64,000 nucleotides of DNA from Liolophura sinensis (Eukaryota > Mollusca > Polyplacophora > Chitonida > Chitonidae): assembly GCF_032854445.1 (NCBI RefSeq), contig NC_088299.1, forward strand, positions 10,035,608 through 10,099,607. The letters are read 5' to 3'. The position numbers and the translations under genes were made by a program. The notes under the pieces were generated by a model, which saw nothing but the letters and a program-made list of their open reading frames with translations, was not told the DNA's origin and searched no databases. Below, piece by piece: positions 23,063 to 34,485 of the stretch. Position 1 is the first letter of the stretch. Each line of letters starts with the position of its first letter.

Positions 23063-25980
23063 CACATTTATTAAAGCACAGTATTTGAACAGTATATAAA
23101 CAAACATGAACAACTGCCAACGCAGCACAGAAAGCGGCATTGTCTGAAGTGGCTAAAAACCCGTTAGGATAAACAAATATGCAGATAAAAACGTTAATTG
23201 AATGGAAATGATTGTTAACATTCTTGATATATGTTTTGTTGACAACGAACCGCTTGAGAGCGTGGCATGTCTATTCAAGGCGATAGTGTATGCTTGTGGA
23301 ACGTTGGCAGGTACGTCAGACTGACGGCACGCCAACATCCATCCATAAGGAAACTTCCTCAAGTTATAAAGGTTCTGCATATGGGTTACAACATCGAATC
23401 GACGATAACATCTCCCTTTAACAGGCCTGGCCAGGAGAGAAAGATCCAGGCGCCAGCCAATTGAGTGGCCCTTGACATTTTGTTGTAAAGGTTTATCTTT
23501 CGTTGGAAAGGCTATTTTCCTGTCCACCCTTGTTGGTTTGGACAAACCAGACTCCGTGGTTAAACGGTCTTTTCTTAATAAACTATCGACTATTAAGAAA
23601 AGTTGGGAACCTGCTAAGGACGACTTTGTCAGTTCTGCCATAACACCTTGTCGTATGAACGTGCCAGTGTCGAAAGAGCTTTTCTATCAACAAATGTATA
23701 GCGTCATGTGTTATCAATCATAAAATAGAAATGATTTCTTCTTGGGATACCGTCTGGTTTATATTGGTTAGCATGGGTTATAAATTTCAGAGATACAGAC
23801 ACAAGCCAGTACAAGTATTTTGTCGTAATTTTTAACAATTCATTTTGCTGCAAAAGCAAACAAGGAAGAAAACCAAAAACAAAAATGAATATGATCTAAA
23901 CAATTCTGTTTTGTGTGTTGTGACAATTTCACACAGCTATTGTATCGTTTGCATCATGCGGATTTAACACCAAGTTATTCCATAATGTGTACATCGCGTC
24001 ACAGGAACATTCTTTCGCAGGAGACTTCATACATATATAGACTGGAATCGATCAGTTAAACTACGTACTTAACAAAATTATGTGAAATTGTCAGTATAAT
24101 CAGTATATACGCAGCGATGAGCCTTTTTTCACTTGCGCAAAAACGCGACTGTACATTCCTTTAATTCAGTATTACAATTTAATATACTATCATCTGAATC
24201 TCGTGGATGTTTTTCGTTTTTAAATTTTAAATAATAAGATGTTTGGGTAGAGTCTTTGTAGCTCTTGTATTTACAATTCACTGCAGAAATCCGTCGTGTT
24301 TGTGTTGGGCTTTTCGAGCGCTACTTTAAAAATCAATGACGAATGAACAAGGGTGTGTAAAGTCAGACACAACCCTTTTGACGTCACCCAAACCTGTTAA
24401 CATAACAATCGGAGCAGAACTCATTTTGAAAGCAGTTAAATTTAGACAATTTAGGTTTTAATTTGGAACGCAGCAGTCGAGCAATAAAACCTTCGTCATT
24501 ATGCCGTAAACACTCGCAGGTTTAGAAAGTTGTCTTCACTTAATGTAACAATGTTATAAAGAGTCACGTAAACTGGACATAGCGATCAGGAAGACTACGC
24601 TGTTCTTGCGCTCTCCGCGAGCCGAACCATTGACCTCTGACCTTGCTAACGGTAAATAAACATTCCACGTAGAAGGCTCACAACGATTCTAGCTGCATTC
24701 CGTCACCAAATCTAAACTTACCTGCACACGGAATTTCATACCTTTAATCAAACTTAGAAATTAAATGAAGAGTGATAAATCACTTGTACTTTGTTGAAAA
24801 CTAACATTCACTATAAAACATTATGGAGGTCTGGAGAAAGCATTTATTTTCAGAAGCTACTTTAGTCCGCTGAAAAGCTTAGTGACATCATCATTATCTA
24901 ATCACAAACACGTTTATCAGGTGCGAAGTCCATCGGAGGAACGGTTGTGGAGAAACCCGAAGAACAGACATAAAAACACAGATTTCCTCCCTTTAGATAT
25001 ATGCGATAATTAAATGTGACAACGTTTTCAGTAGTCGCAGATAAATGTACAGATATTTATCGTCTAGAAAAATTCTCTTCCAGCTGCTATCGAGTGAAAT
25101 AAAATCTTGCCAATACATTTCTACAATGTGGTTGCACATGGTTATATATTAAAGATTAGGATTTTATTAAAAGGAATCCCGAATTTCTCCGCAGGTGTGT
25201 CTGCATGATAACATGATATGAAAACTGCCAAACAATTCTGCAAAACTATGCACTTAAATTACATTTTAACAGGCAATTGGACAGGATTCAGAATCAACTG
25301 GCGTCATTCGGCGACAAAGCCCGAAATTACAGCCTAAATAACAACTCTTTCAAATAGCTCTTCAAAGTTTATGGTATTAGTAAGAACAGTCCAGCAGCTG
25401 ACAATATGTACATTTGATCTGTATATAAGATATCCCTATTCACGAAATGTGTGACTAGGCCTCTTTTGTCACACCCACAGAGGAGGCAAATTGTGTTTAA
25501 TTAGGTGTAATTAATGAATAAAAGGTGTCAAAGGTGGGTAACAATTTTACAGTATCCGGTTTACCCGTGATTATAGCTCTGTAGTGTGAAGTTGTGTACA
25601 AACGACTTATAGTATAAACTCAAATGGTTTTCAGGGTCGACCATATGGCTGGAATTTTGAAGACATATGAAAAATCTTGTCAAGGCCTATAGATGTTGTT
25701 TTTTTTTCATTCATTTGCAATTTATGGTAGTGTCTTTCAAATGTTTGAAGAAAAGAACTCAAAACAGAAGCAAGACTGATGAAAACAATATTTGAGAGTA
25801 CTTTTATACTCATAATTTTAAACATTTTTATGGTGTAAAATAACCCCACTCTCAACATTCCGTCATGTAATACGGCGTCATTTACACGACAGAATAATCG
25901 ATACAAATACCGGCAATATTTTGTTACACTGAAGGAAATATGTTAACAGAGTGAACATTTCGATTGTTTATACATTTAAT
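23063..25980. other. Unique stretch, possible regulatory cluster near 24.4-24.7 kb
   Basis: Holds a 162-residue minus-strand open frame (23153-23641) of doubtful origin. A motif cluster comprises TGACGTCA (24379-24386), a direct repeat TGACCTCTGACCT (24631-24643; nuclear-receptor DR1 type) and GGTAAATAAACA (24651-24662; forkhead type). No exon supported. Confidence 0.3.
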
Positions 25981-25987
25981 GAGTTGA

Positions 25988-26050
25988 ATGAGTTTTACGT
26001 CATATTGAAGAATATTTCACTTACACGACGGTGGCCAGCATTATGGTGCA
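25988..26050 (-). mobile_element. SINE family A tail fragment
   Basis: GAATATTTCACTTACACGAC and GGTGGCCAGCATTATGGTG, the inverted 3' region, followed directly by unrelated sequence. Confidence 0.8.
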
Positions 26051-26299
26051 TGCATTCCAGGAATCCGATTAGTTCAAATTAGGCGGCACCCTACTTACAT
26101 TTATTATTTAAACGCTTGAGTGAATATATTTTGAATGAAATTAAGGTTTACGAAGAAGATAACAATATATTTCAAATAATTTTACGAGGTCTGGATTAAT
26201 TTCGAAATTTCCGGCTAAATACCTAGATGTAATTGAATATTACCAAATCAACATAAAATATCCACACCATTTGTGAAGCTTCGTTGACAACAATTGGTC

Positions 26300-26575
26300 G
26301 GGGCCTCCGTGGCTCAGTCGGTTAGCGCGCTAGCGCAGCGTAATGACCCAGGGGCCTCTCACCAATGCGGTCGCTTTGAGTTCAAGTCCAGCTCATACTG
26401 GCTTCCTCTCAGGCCGTAAGTGGGAAAGCCTGCCAGCAACCTGCGGATGGTCGTGGGTTTCCCCCGGGCTGTGCCCGGTTTCCACCCACCATAATGCTGT
26501 CTGCCGTCGTATAAGTGAAGTATTCTTGAGTACCGCGTAAAACACAAATCAAAAAAAAAAAAAAAAAAAAAAAAA
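26300..26575 (+). mobile_element. SINE family A, full length, long A tail, exact target duplications
   Basis: tRNA-derived head with A-box TGGCTCAGTCGG (26310-26321) and B-box GAGTTCAAGTCC (26378-26389), the RNA polymerase III internal promoter elements. Then comes the body, with GCGGATGGTCGTGGGTTTCC, the tail AGTACCGCGTAAAACAC and about 27 A. AATTGGTC occurs just before (26292-26299) and after (26576-26583). This is the youngest-looking copy in the window and the best family reference. It is a retroposon, not a tRNA gene, because the A-B spacing and 3' body do not fold as a tRNA. Confidence 0.95.
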
Positions 26576-26764
26576 AATTGGTCAACAATTGCACTGTGTA
26601 ACGTGCGTTGATTACCACTTGTCTTTGAACAATATGGTATGCATATTTAATTTGTACTTCACATGTGTGAAAGTTTGTCAATAACTAATCAAATGTTGGT
26701 GGTTTTTCCGGACACTTTGTTTTCCGCTACGCATATATAAAAAATGACAGCCTTCCTAGAAGTG

Positions 26765-26818
26765 GAAAAGTAATAAGTATGGCGTTAAGCAACAATCAAA
26801 TAAACAAATAAACAAACA
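26765..26818 (+). mobile_element. SINE tail fragment
   Basis: AGTATGGCGTTAAGCAACAA then (TCAAATAAACAAA)n. It uses GGCGTTAAGC rather than GGCGTAAAAC, a variant also seen at 40140-40180, so it may come from another family with a related tail. Confidence 0.5.
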
Positions 26819-27508
26819 GGAGAAAAATTGTTCACTAAAAGTATGAATTTTTAATATGTAGTTGTCGTGGGAGACAGTTTGAGTTGAATACAAGGGGGGA
26901 GCACTATAGCTCCTATTTTTTGTGTTGCGCAGCAGGGAGGAGCACTATAGCTCCTATATATTTTCTCCAAGCTCCTATATATCTCTACTCCTATAGGCTG
27001 GAGTAGATGTACTGTAATAGAGAATTGCCTGTTCTTACATGGGCTATACATGAATTGTCCTACCGTATCGTGGAATGCAAAGAGGAAAATTAACTTTAAT
27101 GGCTTAAATGTGATTAACCTGTCGAGGTTAAACCAGCACCGACCTGAACGAGAGCCTTTGAGTTCCCAAGCATAACTTGAGCCTGATAGCAAAGTCGTTA
27201 AACTGTCTGGACACAGTATAACACTGTATGTTGGCTGGCCGGTATGGCAGACCTAACAATCTCCGATCACTACCACATCGTGGCCACACAGCACGGGGCT
27301 TCAGTCTAGACTCACACCGCTTTACTAGAGTCGCCTCCTTGGAGGAGCAGTGACTCTTTACCAAACGTTTTATACACTGTAATAATTATTTTATATACGT
27401 CGGCAGCCTATGTGACTCTCGTCGGAACAACGCTTGGGACATTATTGTCACAATGAAAATCAATACAAATTCCTACAAATCTCTGCGACCAAAACCTTTC
27501 CTACATTA
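26819..27508. other. Non-coding stretch with a repeated palindrome
   Basis: GGAGCACTATAGCTCCTAT occurs at 26898-26916 and 26939-26957. GGAGC and GCTCC form a small hairpin. 27120-27365 is richer in G+C. No exon recognised. Confidence 0.35.
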
Positions 27509-27901
27509 AAAAAAATAATCTTTTCAACTTAACAGAAAGTCTGTTGTCTGAGTGATGCTAGAATATATTCCGCTATTGCAGCATATTATTCTATTAAATA
27601 TAAAACATATATTCTATTAATTTAACATAAAGATGATATTAGACCGATAGAATATTGTGCTATAATAACAGCATACATTCTAGCATCCAGCCGTACGTGG
27701 GAAGGTCTGCCAGCAACCTGCGGATGGTCGTGGGTCTCCCCCGGGCTCTGCTCGGTTTCCTCCCACCATAATGCTGGCCGTCGTGTAAGTGAAATATTCT
27801 TGACTACGGCGTAAAACACCAATCAAATAAAAGTAAATAATACATCCTAGCATCACTCAGACAACAAACTTTCTGTTAAAATCAACTGATTAATTTTTTT
27901 A
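27509..27901. mobile_element. TIR element carrying a nested SINE
   Basis: The left end (27516-27565: AATCTTTTCAACTTAACAG, AAAGTCTGTTGTCTGAGTGA) is mirrored at the right end (27846-27898). The arms are ~55 bp with several differences. The interior is AT-rich and non-coding, and matches the element at 63809-64000. A family-A SINE sits at 27688-27840. It fits a MITE. Confidence 0.75.
27688..27840 (+). mobile_element. SINE family A, 5'-truncated, nested in a TIR element
   Basis: Starts within the body at CAGCCGTACGTGGGAAGG and runs to CACCAATCAAATAAAAGTAA. Flanked by TACATTCTAGCATC (27674-27687) and TACATCCTAGCATC (27841-27854), a 14-bp target duplication with one change. It inserted after the host element did. 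Confidence 0.9.
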
Positions 27902-28454
27902 GTGTCGTACATCGAGCTTTGTTTATATATAGTGAAAAACACACTTATTTCTATTTTTTAAATAATTTTATGGGCGATTAATGCTGTATTCAAAATTATT
28001 TCTTCACTGAAATTAAGTCGAATTCGTGAACCTCTTAATTTACAAGATTCGCTGACACCGTCTTAATTTCTTGGTATGACATTTTTATGCAATTAAAATC
28101 TGTGATAAATACGTTGTTTTTTATTTGATAATTGTTATTTCGATTTAACTCTTGTAGTAACAAGCAGAATTAAAAAAAATCAACAAAAAATGATAATAAA
28201 TAAGTTGCACTGTTCAGTTATCAACACAAAACATTCTGTACCATTCGAGTGAAACGATTTTCATATATTATAAACTAAACCGAAGTGAAAAAAAGAGAGG
28301 AAAACGTCTGTGGATGTATACACGTCAACAGTGTTGACACATTTCAGTGTTTAACGTTTTACCGACCATTGAATTTCATGTCTGTATACATCAGATAGGC
28401 TTGAATACCTATAACCACTGTGTCACTTTTACATAAGCTTATACACTAGTCAGG
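27902..28454. other. AT-rich non-coding stretch
   Basis: Nothing recognised. Confidence 0.4.
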
Positions 28455-28723
28455 TTACACTGAGATTTGAGTCAACTGACTCACAGGTCTGAGTTATAAG
28501 TTGAGCTAATTCAACTCAGGGAACTTAGTCATAATTCAACTCAGAGAACTGAGTCATGAAACTCATCTGTTATATTGTTGACTCAGGTTAGATGGTTTGT
28601 CGGTAAACTCAAGGGAGTCTTTCATGGCTCAGCTGATCTGGTCATATGACTCTGAGTTGAAATAGCTCAGTTGTATAACTCAGATTTGTGAATCAGTTAA
28701 GCCAAACTTTTCTCTCAGTGTAG
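28455..28723. mobile_element. TIR-bounded segment rich in AP-1-type motifs (269 bp)
   Basis: Left TTACACTGAGA (28455-28465) mirrors right TCTCAGTGTAG (28713-28723). Inside, ACTCAG/CTGAGT recurs many times, with four TGA(C/G)TCA motifs at 28468-28474, 28477-28483, 28550-28556 and 28579-28585. No coding frame. It may be a MITE whose interior is built of short inverted repeats. Confidence 0.45.
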
Positions 28724-29424
28724 TTTTTCCTGCCGATGGTAATGTAAATTAAATAGTCATAAAGCGAGAAACTATTCAACTACTGCTGGTTTCTAAATGG
28801 TAACTAGAATATTCTACTTTTTGAAAATCCAGTCAGATTAGAAAATCATGAAGCCAGAAACTATTCAAATACTCCTGGTTCTTTAAATGGTGACTTGAAT
28901 ATTTCTGCTCTTTTTTCATCTTCATTTAGGCCCCTGGCTGTATTCTGTTACCGAGCAGGTTGCGTGTATATAGTTAATGCGTATGTGATCTACTGATGAA
29001 GGTGTCACCACCCAGTTCCCACAAGATGCCCGGACGTAGACTGCAACTGCCGCTTCGCCTGTCAAGGAGTCAGGGACCGTCTGCCCTCAACGATAATACG
29101 TGAAAATGGGCCGTTGTCTGGGCCAATTAAGGGGTTGCGTTAGACGAAAGCAAGACGATAGACGTTAAACCTTAACATATCGCCGACATAGCCTGGGTCA
29201 CCCCGGACACGGAGATACTGTGTGTGTTGAGAAGGCCATGTCAAACAAAATAAAACTGATGTTCTGACATGGACTAAAATAAGAGTTTACTGGGTGTATA
29301 TATACTGCGTTCAGGGGGAATGAGAGTAAAGCTGTGAAATTGTACGCTGTACAAAAGGTTATTCTCAGTCTGCCTTTTCAGTGCATATGAGCAGTACCGG
29401 GATATCAATATATCTAATTATTCA
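28724..29424. other. Non-coding stretch with G+C-richer segment
   Basis: 28970-29230 is richer in G+C and CpG. An imperfect direct duplication AGAAACTATTCAA...CTGGTT occurs at about 28768 and 28856. No exon recognised. Confidence 0.35.
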
Positions 29425-29618
29425 GTTTATTTATTTATTTGATTGGTGTTTTACGCCGTACTCTAGAATATTTCACTTATACGACGGCAGTCAGCATTAT
29501 GTTGGGTGGAACCGGACAGAACCTGGGAAAAACCCACGACAGTCCGTAGGTTGCTGTCAGACCTTCCAACGTACAGCCGGAGCGGAATCCAGCATGGGCT
29601 GGACTTGAGCTTACAGCG
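29425..29618 (-). mobile_element. SINE family A, 5'-truncated
   Basis: TTTATTTATTTGATTGGTGT, TATTTCACTTATACGACGGC, GGTTGCTGTCAGACCTTCC, ending in the B-box region CTGGACTTGAGCTTACAGCG. The tRNA-like head is missing. Confidence 0.92.
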
Positions 29619-29847
29619 TAAATCTATCTTGATACCACAGAAGTTTCTTTCTCGTTGTCTTTATCAAAATATGAAACTTCGAAAGTATACAATGCACAGC
29701 ACGATTGTTCATTTTCAACTCGACTGGTTTGTGTTGTATTGGAATACCTGTACATCGGCATGTTGCCTAATTCCCCGTTGAAATTTTGGATTGAAGTCCA
29801 CATTTAAATCTTCATAATAGACATTAGTTTACGAACTACATTCAAAA

Positions 29848-29905
29848 AATAATCTGTTCATTTTAACAGAAAGTCTGTTGTCTGAGTGATGCTGGAATGT
29901 GCATT
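29848..29905. mobile_element. End fragment of the 27.5-kb TIR family
   Basis: AAAAAATAATCTGTTCATTT, TAACAGAAAGTCTGTTGTCT and GAGTGATGCTGGAATG match the left terminus of the 27509 element closely. No partner end is seen nearby, so this is a solo end. Confidence 0.7.
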
Positions 29906-30116
29906 CTTTTATATTGAAAATATAGAAAGTGAGTGAGAAAGTACAATACACATCTAGCTTTTATATAGCCTTCCGGAAATGTCTGGTCCGACGCACAAAT
30001 TCAGACGTTCAGCTATGCAGTCTCTGTTCTGCCAAAGTACCGTTATCCCATTCTGCCGCATGATAGACATGATATTTAAACAGATTAATATGCCACACGT
30101 TCTCTTTTGTCTTTTA

Positions 30117-30265
30117 TTTATTTCTTTATTTGATTGGTGTTTTACGCCGTACTCAAGACTATTTCACTTATACGACGGCGGTCAGCAATATAATGGGAGG
30201 AAACCGGGCAGTGTCCCAGGGAAACCCACAACCATCCGCAGGTTGCTGAAGACCTTCCCACGTAC
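30117..30265 (-). mobile_element. SINE family A, 5'-truncated with target duplications
   Basis: TTTATTTGATTGGTGTTTTA, GGAAACCGGGCAG, ending CTTCCCACGTAC. The 10-bp duplication TTGTCTTTTA is at 30107-30116 and 30266-30275, exact. Confidence 0.92.
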
Positions 30266-30275
30266 TTGTCTTTTA

Positions 30276-31500
30276 AACAAGAGTTACAAACTTTTGGTGT
30301 TCGCAGTATGGATAAATTGTTATACAGGACATTTTTCTTCACCATACAATAACGATATTTTTATCAATCTTTATCAGACAAAGAATACCGTTATAATTTG
30401 TTTACTGCGTCGATTCAGGAACAAAACGTTATTTGTGATATACATGTTTACGTGCTGAGAAAGTCATGAAAAGCCAACGGGTGTCGTCTGCTCCTTATAA
30501 TCCTTGATATCGCTTACACGAAACAGGTTTTACTCTGTGCACGAACGTCAGAGCATCTCCCTAAAGGTTAGCACCAAAAACACGGCCAAAACAAAGATTG
30601 CCAGCTTGTCGGCTGGAGCCAGTTGACGAGGAGCAGAAGGGAGCTATCGGACTGCAGTTTTACCAGCTTGCCAATAAAGAGGCTAGTTTATGAGTGGTTA
30701 GGTCGTCTCTGTCAGCCCGTCTGCCAAACTGTTAAAACACAAGGTCCGTTGGCAGCTCGTTTGCTCCTTTGATGACGTTGTCGTAATTCTTGACGCCATC
30801 GGGCTCTTGCGGTTTTGGTATGGCGGACGTCTGCCTTATCGTAAGGCCGACTGCCGACTGAAAGTGGCCATAGGGGAATTTACTTACTGTATCAGCGACA
30901 GATACACGTAGAGCTCTCCTGTCAAAATCCACACCAGCTTTATCTGTGCCTGCATCCGTAGTTGGATAGACCTGCGTTGTTGTTGTTGCTGTTGATGTAA
31001 TGAGTGCCTTGAAATAGCGATGCCGTAATTTGCGAGTCATGATTTTGATAATCACATCCGTTGTTCTCACGAAATACAGTAAACATGTACATGAAAAGAC
31101 GCACAAATGCGTAACTATGTGTGGTTTTGAAGAGTTTGTTTACACGTTGCATAACTGATACTTTAAAAAAGGCATCGGCCTATTTCATGGAATATGGTGA
31201 AGTTTTGCGCTTCCTGTGATTTAAAGGTAGAAGTAACTTTCACAGGTGATGTTATGCCTGAAAATTCTATAAAATAGGTTCGTGGAGCATAGACATATAT
31301 CGTTGATATTAGGACGTATATCGTTGATATTTTATAATTGCTTAATTGTATGTATGTCTGAAGACAAATAGGCCGAAAAAAGTTTAGCTTTTCACTTTTC
31401 AGTGTTGAAGGACATAGGAGCCTGCTGAAAGACCGACGCGAACTGTATAATGCAAACCGAAGTGGACAGCACAAAGAGAGCTGAAGACCAGACCAGAATG
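30276..31500. other. Non-coding stretch with G+C-richer segment
   Basis: 30480-31010 is richer in G+C. The minus-strand frame 30732-31106 (124 aa) has no recognisable family. ATATATCGTTGATATT/GTATATCGTTGATATT is duplicated at about 31295-31331. Confidence 0.3.
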
Positions 31501-31644
31501 AAGCCGGTCGTACCAAGCGAGCCGAAGCCGGTCATACCAAGCAAGCCGAAGCCGACCGTACAAAGCAAGCCAAAACCGTTTGTATCAAGCGAGCCGAAGC
31601 CGGTCGTACCAAACGAGACGACGCCGGTCGTGCGTATAGCGAGT
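31501..31644. repeat. 24-bp G+C-rich minisatellite, six copies
   Basis: Units start at 31501, 31525, 31549, 31573, 31597 and 31621: AAGCCGGTCGTACCAAGCGA GCCG with changes. On the plus strand the frame 31450-31701 reads an 8-residue repeat KPVVPSEP. No start context, splice site or homology supports a gene. Confidence 0.85.
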
Positions 31645-33459
31645 CGAAGCGAATCGTATCAAGCAAAGCAAAGTGGTAACGTGCGCGCTGAAGGCTGGTA
31701 ACTAGCCTGGTGCCAATGACGATGAAAAAGAATTCTTCAAAAATTTCATTCATTCCATCATGGCCTTTTGAATTTTTTCTGAAGATTACTAAACATCTGT
31801 TAAAATATTTACACATGTTTTATGTACACTGGCGAAGACCAGAAGCATTTGATGGTACAGAACAGTAAGTTAGCAATTTGGAATATATCCGGTACACACT
31901 AAATATATAGAGGCTGCTGAATTAGCCGATGTTGAATGACTAGAATACGTGATCGACATAATAAGTAAATGTAACAAAGTAGCTTGCCCAGGTCATAACG
32001 CATGAACTTTACTTGAGTCAGAAACAGTCGGGCGATCAGTCAAGCCTATTTCTTGCCTGTCAGTCTAACCAAGGAAGAATACGTGGCACGGAGGACAAAC
32101 GGTGACTGTTGAGTTAAAAAAAAAACTCAATTATTACCATAATTTGTATATGAATGTTGCCTCGTTGGGTAACCGATAATGACCAAGCCCCGGCACAACC
32201 CATAGAGCTATCCAGCGTAATTGTCTCGTTTTTAATACATTGACCGGCCTATTAGCCCGCATTATGACATATCTCATGACATAATTGTTCCCGGAGTTTT
32301 TTGTCAAGCGCAAGGCTTTTTTACCCCCGATGCATGCCATTTCGTTCTTTCGACCACTGGCAGCACATCAGATTAACAGTATGAGAAGTAACTAGACAAT
32401 GGGCTAGCATATTCACAGTATAGGCAATTCTCTGATGAAAATTGGATTGTTTCCAGCCGCTGTCGTCGTCCGTCTTATCGTATCATCTTTTTGCCAAATA
32501 TCACATGGTCTTTATTCCATAACTATCTTACTCAGGCATCGCTCGTTCCGAGATCGTTCCTGACGCTTTAATTATTGCGCTCGTGGAACACACATGAGCT
32601 GCTAATATCCGACGTCTCCTGGATTTAGGCACGGCGGGAAAAAACAATTTCTAGCTGGCGGACACCTCGCTATTTTGGAAGAGTAATTCTCGTTGTTTTC
32701 TGTCTTATCAATATCATCACAGGGACAGACTAATTTTAGTTCATTTCATCGCCAAGTCAAGATTTTATCATCGACTTCTCAATCAAAGTTATGGTCGCGT
32801 GGATTTCTGCAAGATGGCCGATTACCCTTTGACCCCTTGACACTAATATGGCGGATAATTGGGATATTTTTTTGGATTTAACTGACGCTGTCTTATCGGG
32901 GGTCATCTGCTTCCGGCAAAAATATTCATCGCATAAATGTCAGGTTTGATGGCAGTTTACGGAGATTTGTGTTTTCTTTAAAAACATGCAGTACGAAAGG
33001 TTGTTGGGACCATGTTAAATTAGCAGTGCTGGGTTAATGAAGATTACAAGCAGAAGGCTCGTCAGTGTTATTTTATAGGGGAAGATGCACAGAGGCTTCA
33101 TGGCAAAGAGCACGTTTAGAATTTGGAGAAGATGATAGCATAATTTCTGTATACAATGTATAATATATTTAACTTGACTTGAACGATATTGGCGATGTAA
33201 TAAAGATATTCAACCATAACCCCTGGGAAACATACATATGGCTTCCAGTCTAACCGCTATATATAGATGCCTACACATTTGGCTCACACTACATTGTACC
33301 ACTGGTATATATTTATTCATTTTACTAACGTCGTAAATATGCAAGATTTTTCCAAGTGTTCACTAGCGATCATGGTTAGAATAATCTGGAGTGCCCGGAG
33401 TATAAGCTCACGACCTTCAGGTGACAAAATTGCTAACTTAAAGGCAATGGCCACTCTAA
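31645..33459. other. Non-coding stretch with G+C-richer segment
   Basis: 32520-32900 is richer in G+C and has AATCAAAG (TCF-type), CTTATCAATATCATC (GATA-type) and AAGATGGCCG (YY1-type) motifs. A TTGAGTT/AACTCAA hairpin with an A-run loop is at 32110-32130. No exon recognised. Confidence 0.3.
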
Positions 33460-33854
33460 AATGAAGTATATATCAGATGTGAGACCATTGAAAACTGTCC
33501 AGTTAAATAGTTGGATTTATTCGTTGTAGAATTTTTGTATCCGCGCAAAATTGTGTTAAAAGATCAGATTCTATGGTGGTCTGTTTTGACCCAGAAGATA
33601 TCAATTACATCACATCCATACTTTTTGCCTGAAATAGTTCATTTGAAGGCCAAATCGGCGAATGCATTCATAGATCGATATGTATATGCATTCTGAATGA
33701 TGAAATATAGCAGTTTAATGTGTGATTAAAATCACGGAATAAAATATTCACATGCATTTTATGTTAACTATGTTAAACAAATTGTGGAAAGAAATAAATA
33801 CAGCTATTTTCCTGGACAGTTTTTAATGGTCTTGCATCTGATACATATTTCATT
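33460..33854. mobile_element. TIR element of about 395 bp with ~65-bp inverted ends
   Basis: The left end AATGAAGTATATATCAGATG continues into GAGACCATTGAAAACTGTCC; the right end is its inverted copy (AATGAAATATGTATCAGATG on the minus strand). Similarity extends to the TTATT block ~65 bp in. The interior is AT-rich and non-coding, so the element is non-autonomous. Confidence 0.72.
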
Positions 33855-33945
33855 AAGCCATAATCATTCATTCATTCATTCTGATACATATTTCATTAAG
33901 CCATAATCATTCATTCATTCATTCTGATACATATTTCATTATAGA
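33838..33945. repeat. 43-bp tandem repeat made from the TIR end
   Basis: CTGATACATATTTCATTAAG then CCATAATCATTCATTCATTC ATT repeats twice, and a third partial unit ends at 33945. The first 17 bases of each unit are the terminus of the 33460-33854 element. Confidence 0.85.
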
Positions 33946-33959
33946 TTTTCTTTGCCTTA

Positions 33960-34005
33960 AAGCAAGAGCTGGATTCGAGCCTGCGGTGCCATAAGCTGTG
34001 AAGAA
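33960..34005 (-). mobile_element. tRNA-like SINE head fragment
   Basis: The minus strand reads GGCTCGAATCCAGCTCTTGC, a B-box-type motif like those at 2.2 kb and 60.26 kb. Confidence 0.3.
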
Positions 34006-34377
34006 ACATTAGGCAAAGTCATAATATCTGAAGATGGATAAAAAATCTTTGGTTAAAATTCCGCTGTAACTTGTGCGCCTCAATAAAGTCCCTGATGGCC
34101 TTTGGAAATAAAACTGAATACTCGATACAAAAACTAAAATCAACATGCCAAAATGACTGTGGAGTTCTCATTCCTTTAGCCACAGATGTATTGTCCATCA
34201 GGTAACGAGGGTTACTGAAAGAAGAAAGACTAACAGTCTGGTAATCTCAACCTACATACCGACATACTGGTAACACAGAATTATTATACCATCTCAAGCT
34301 CTAATAATTAAGAACATATACCAGTTCATCTCCATGATTGCCAGGCATTAAATTAGCTATTTGTACTCTTTACACCT
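34006..34377. other. AT-rich non-coding stretch
   Basis: Nothing recognised. Confidence 0.4.
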
Positions 34378-34485
34378 TCGGCGGATGGTCGTGGGTTTCA
34401 CCCGGATTCTGTCCTGTTTCCTCACACCATTATGATATCCGCCGTCGCATAAGTAAAACAGCCTTGAGAAATCAATCAAATCAAG
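34378..34485 (+). mobile_element. SINE family A, 3' part, diverged
   Basis: GGCGGATGGTCGTGGGTTTC, CCTCACACCATTATGATATC, CGCCGTCGCATAAGTAAAAC, ending CAATCAAATCAAG. Confidence 0.8.

Noticed and set aside
26300-26392. tRNA gene
   Set aside because: A- and B-box are present, but the spacing and fold do not suit a tRNA. It continues into a SINE body with A tail and target duplications.
30732-31106. 124-residue minus-strand protein
   Set aside because: Contains a Thr run from a short triplet repeat and no known domain.
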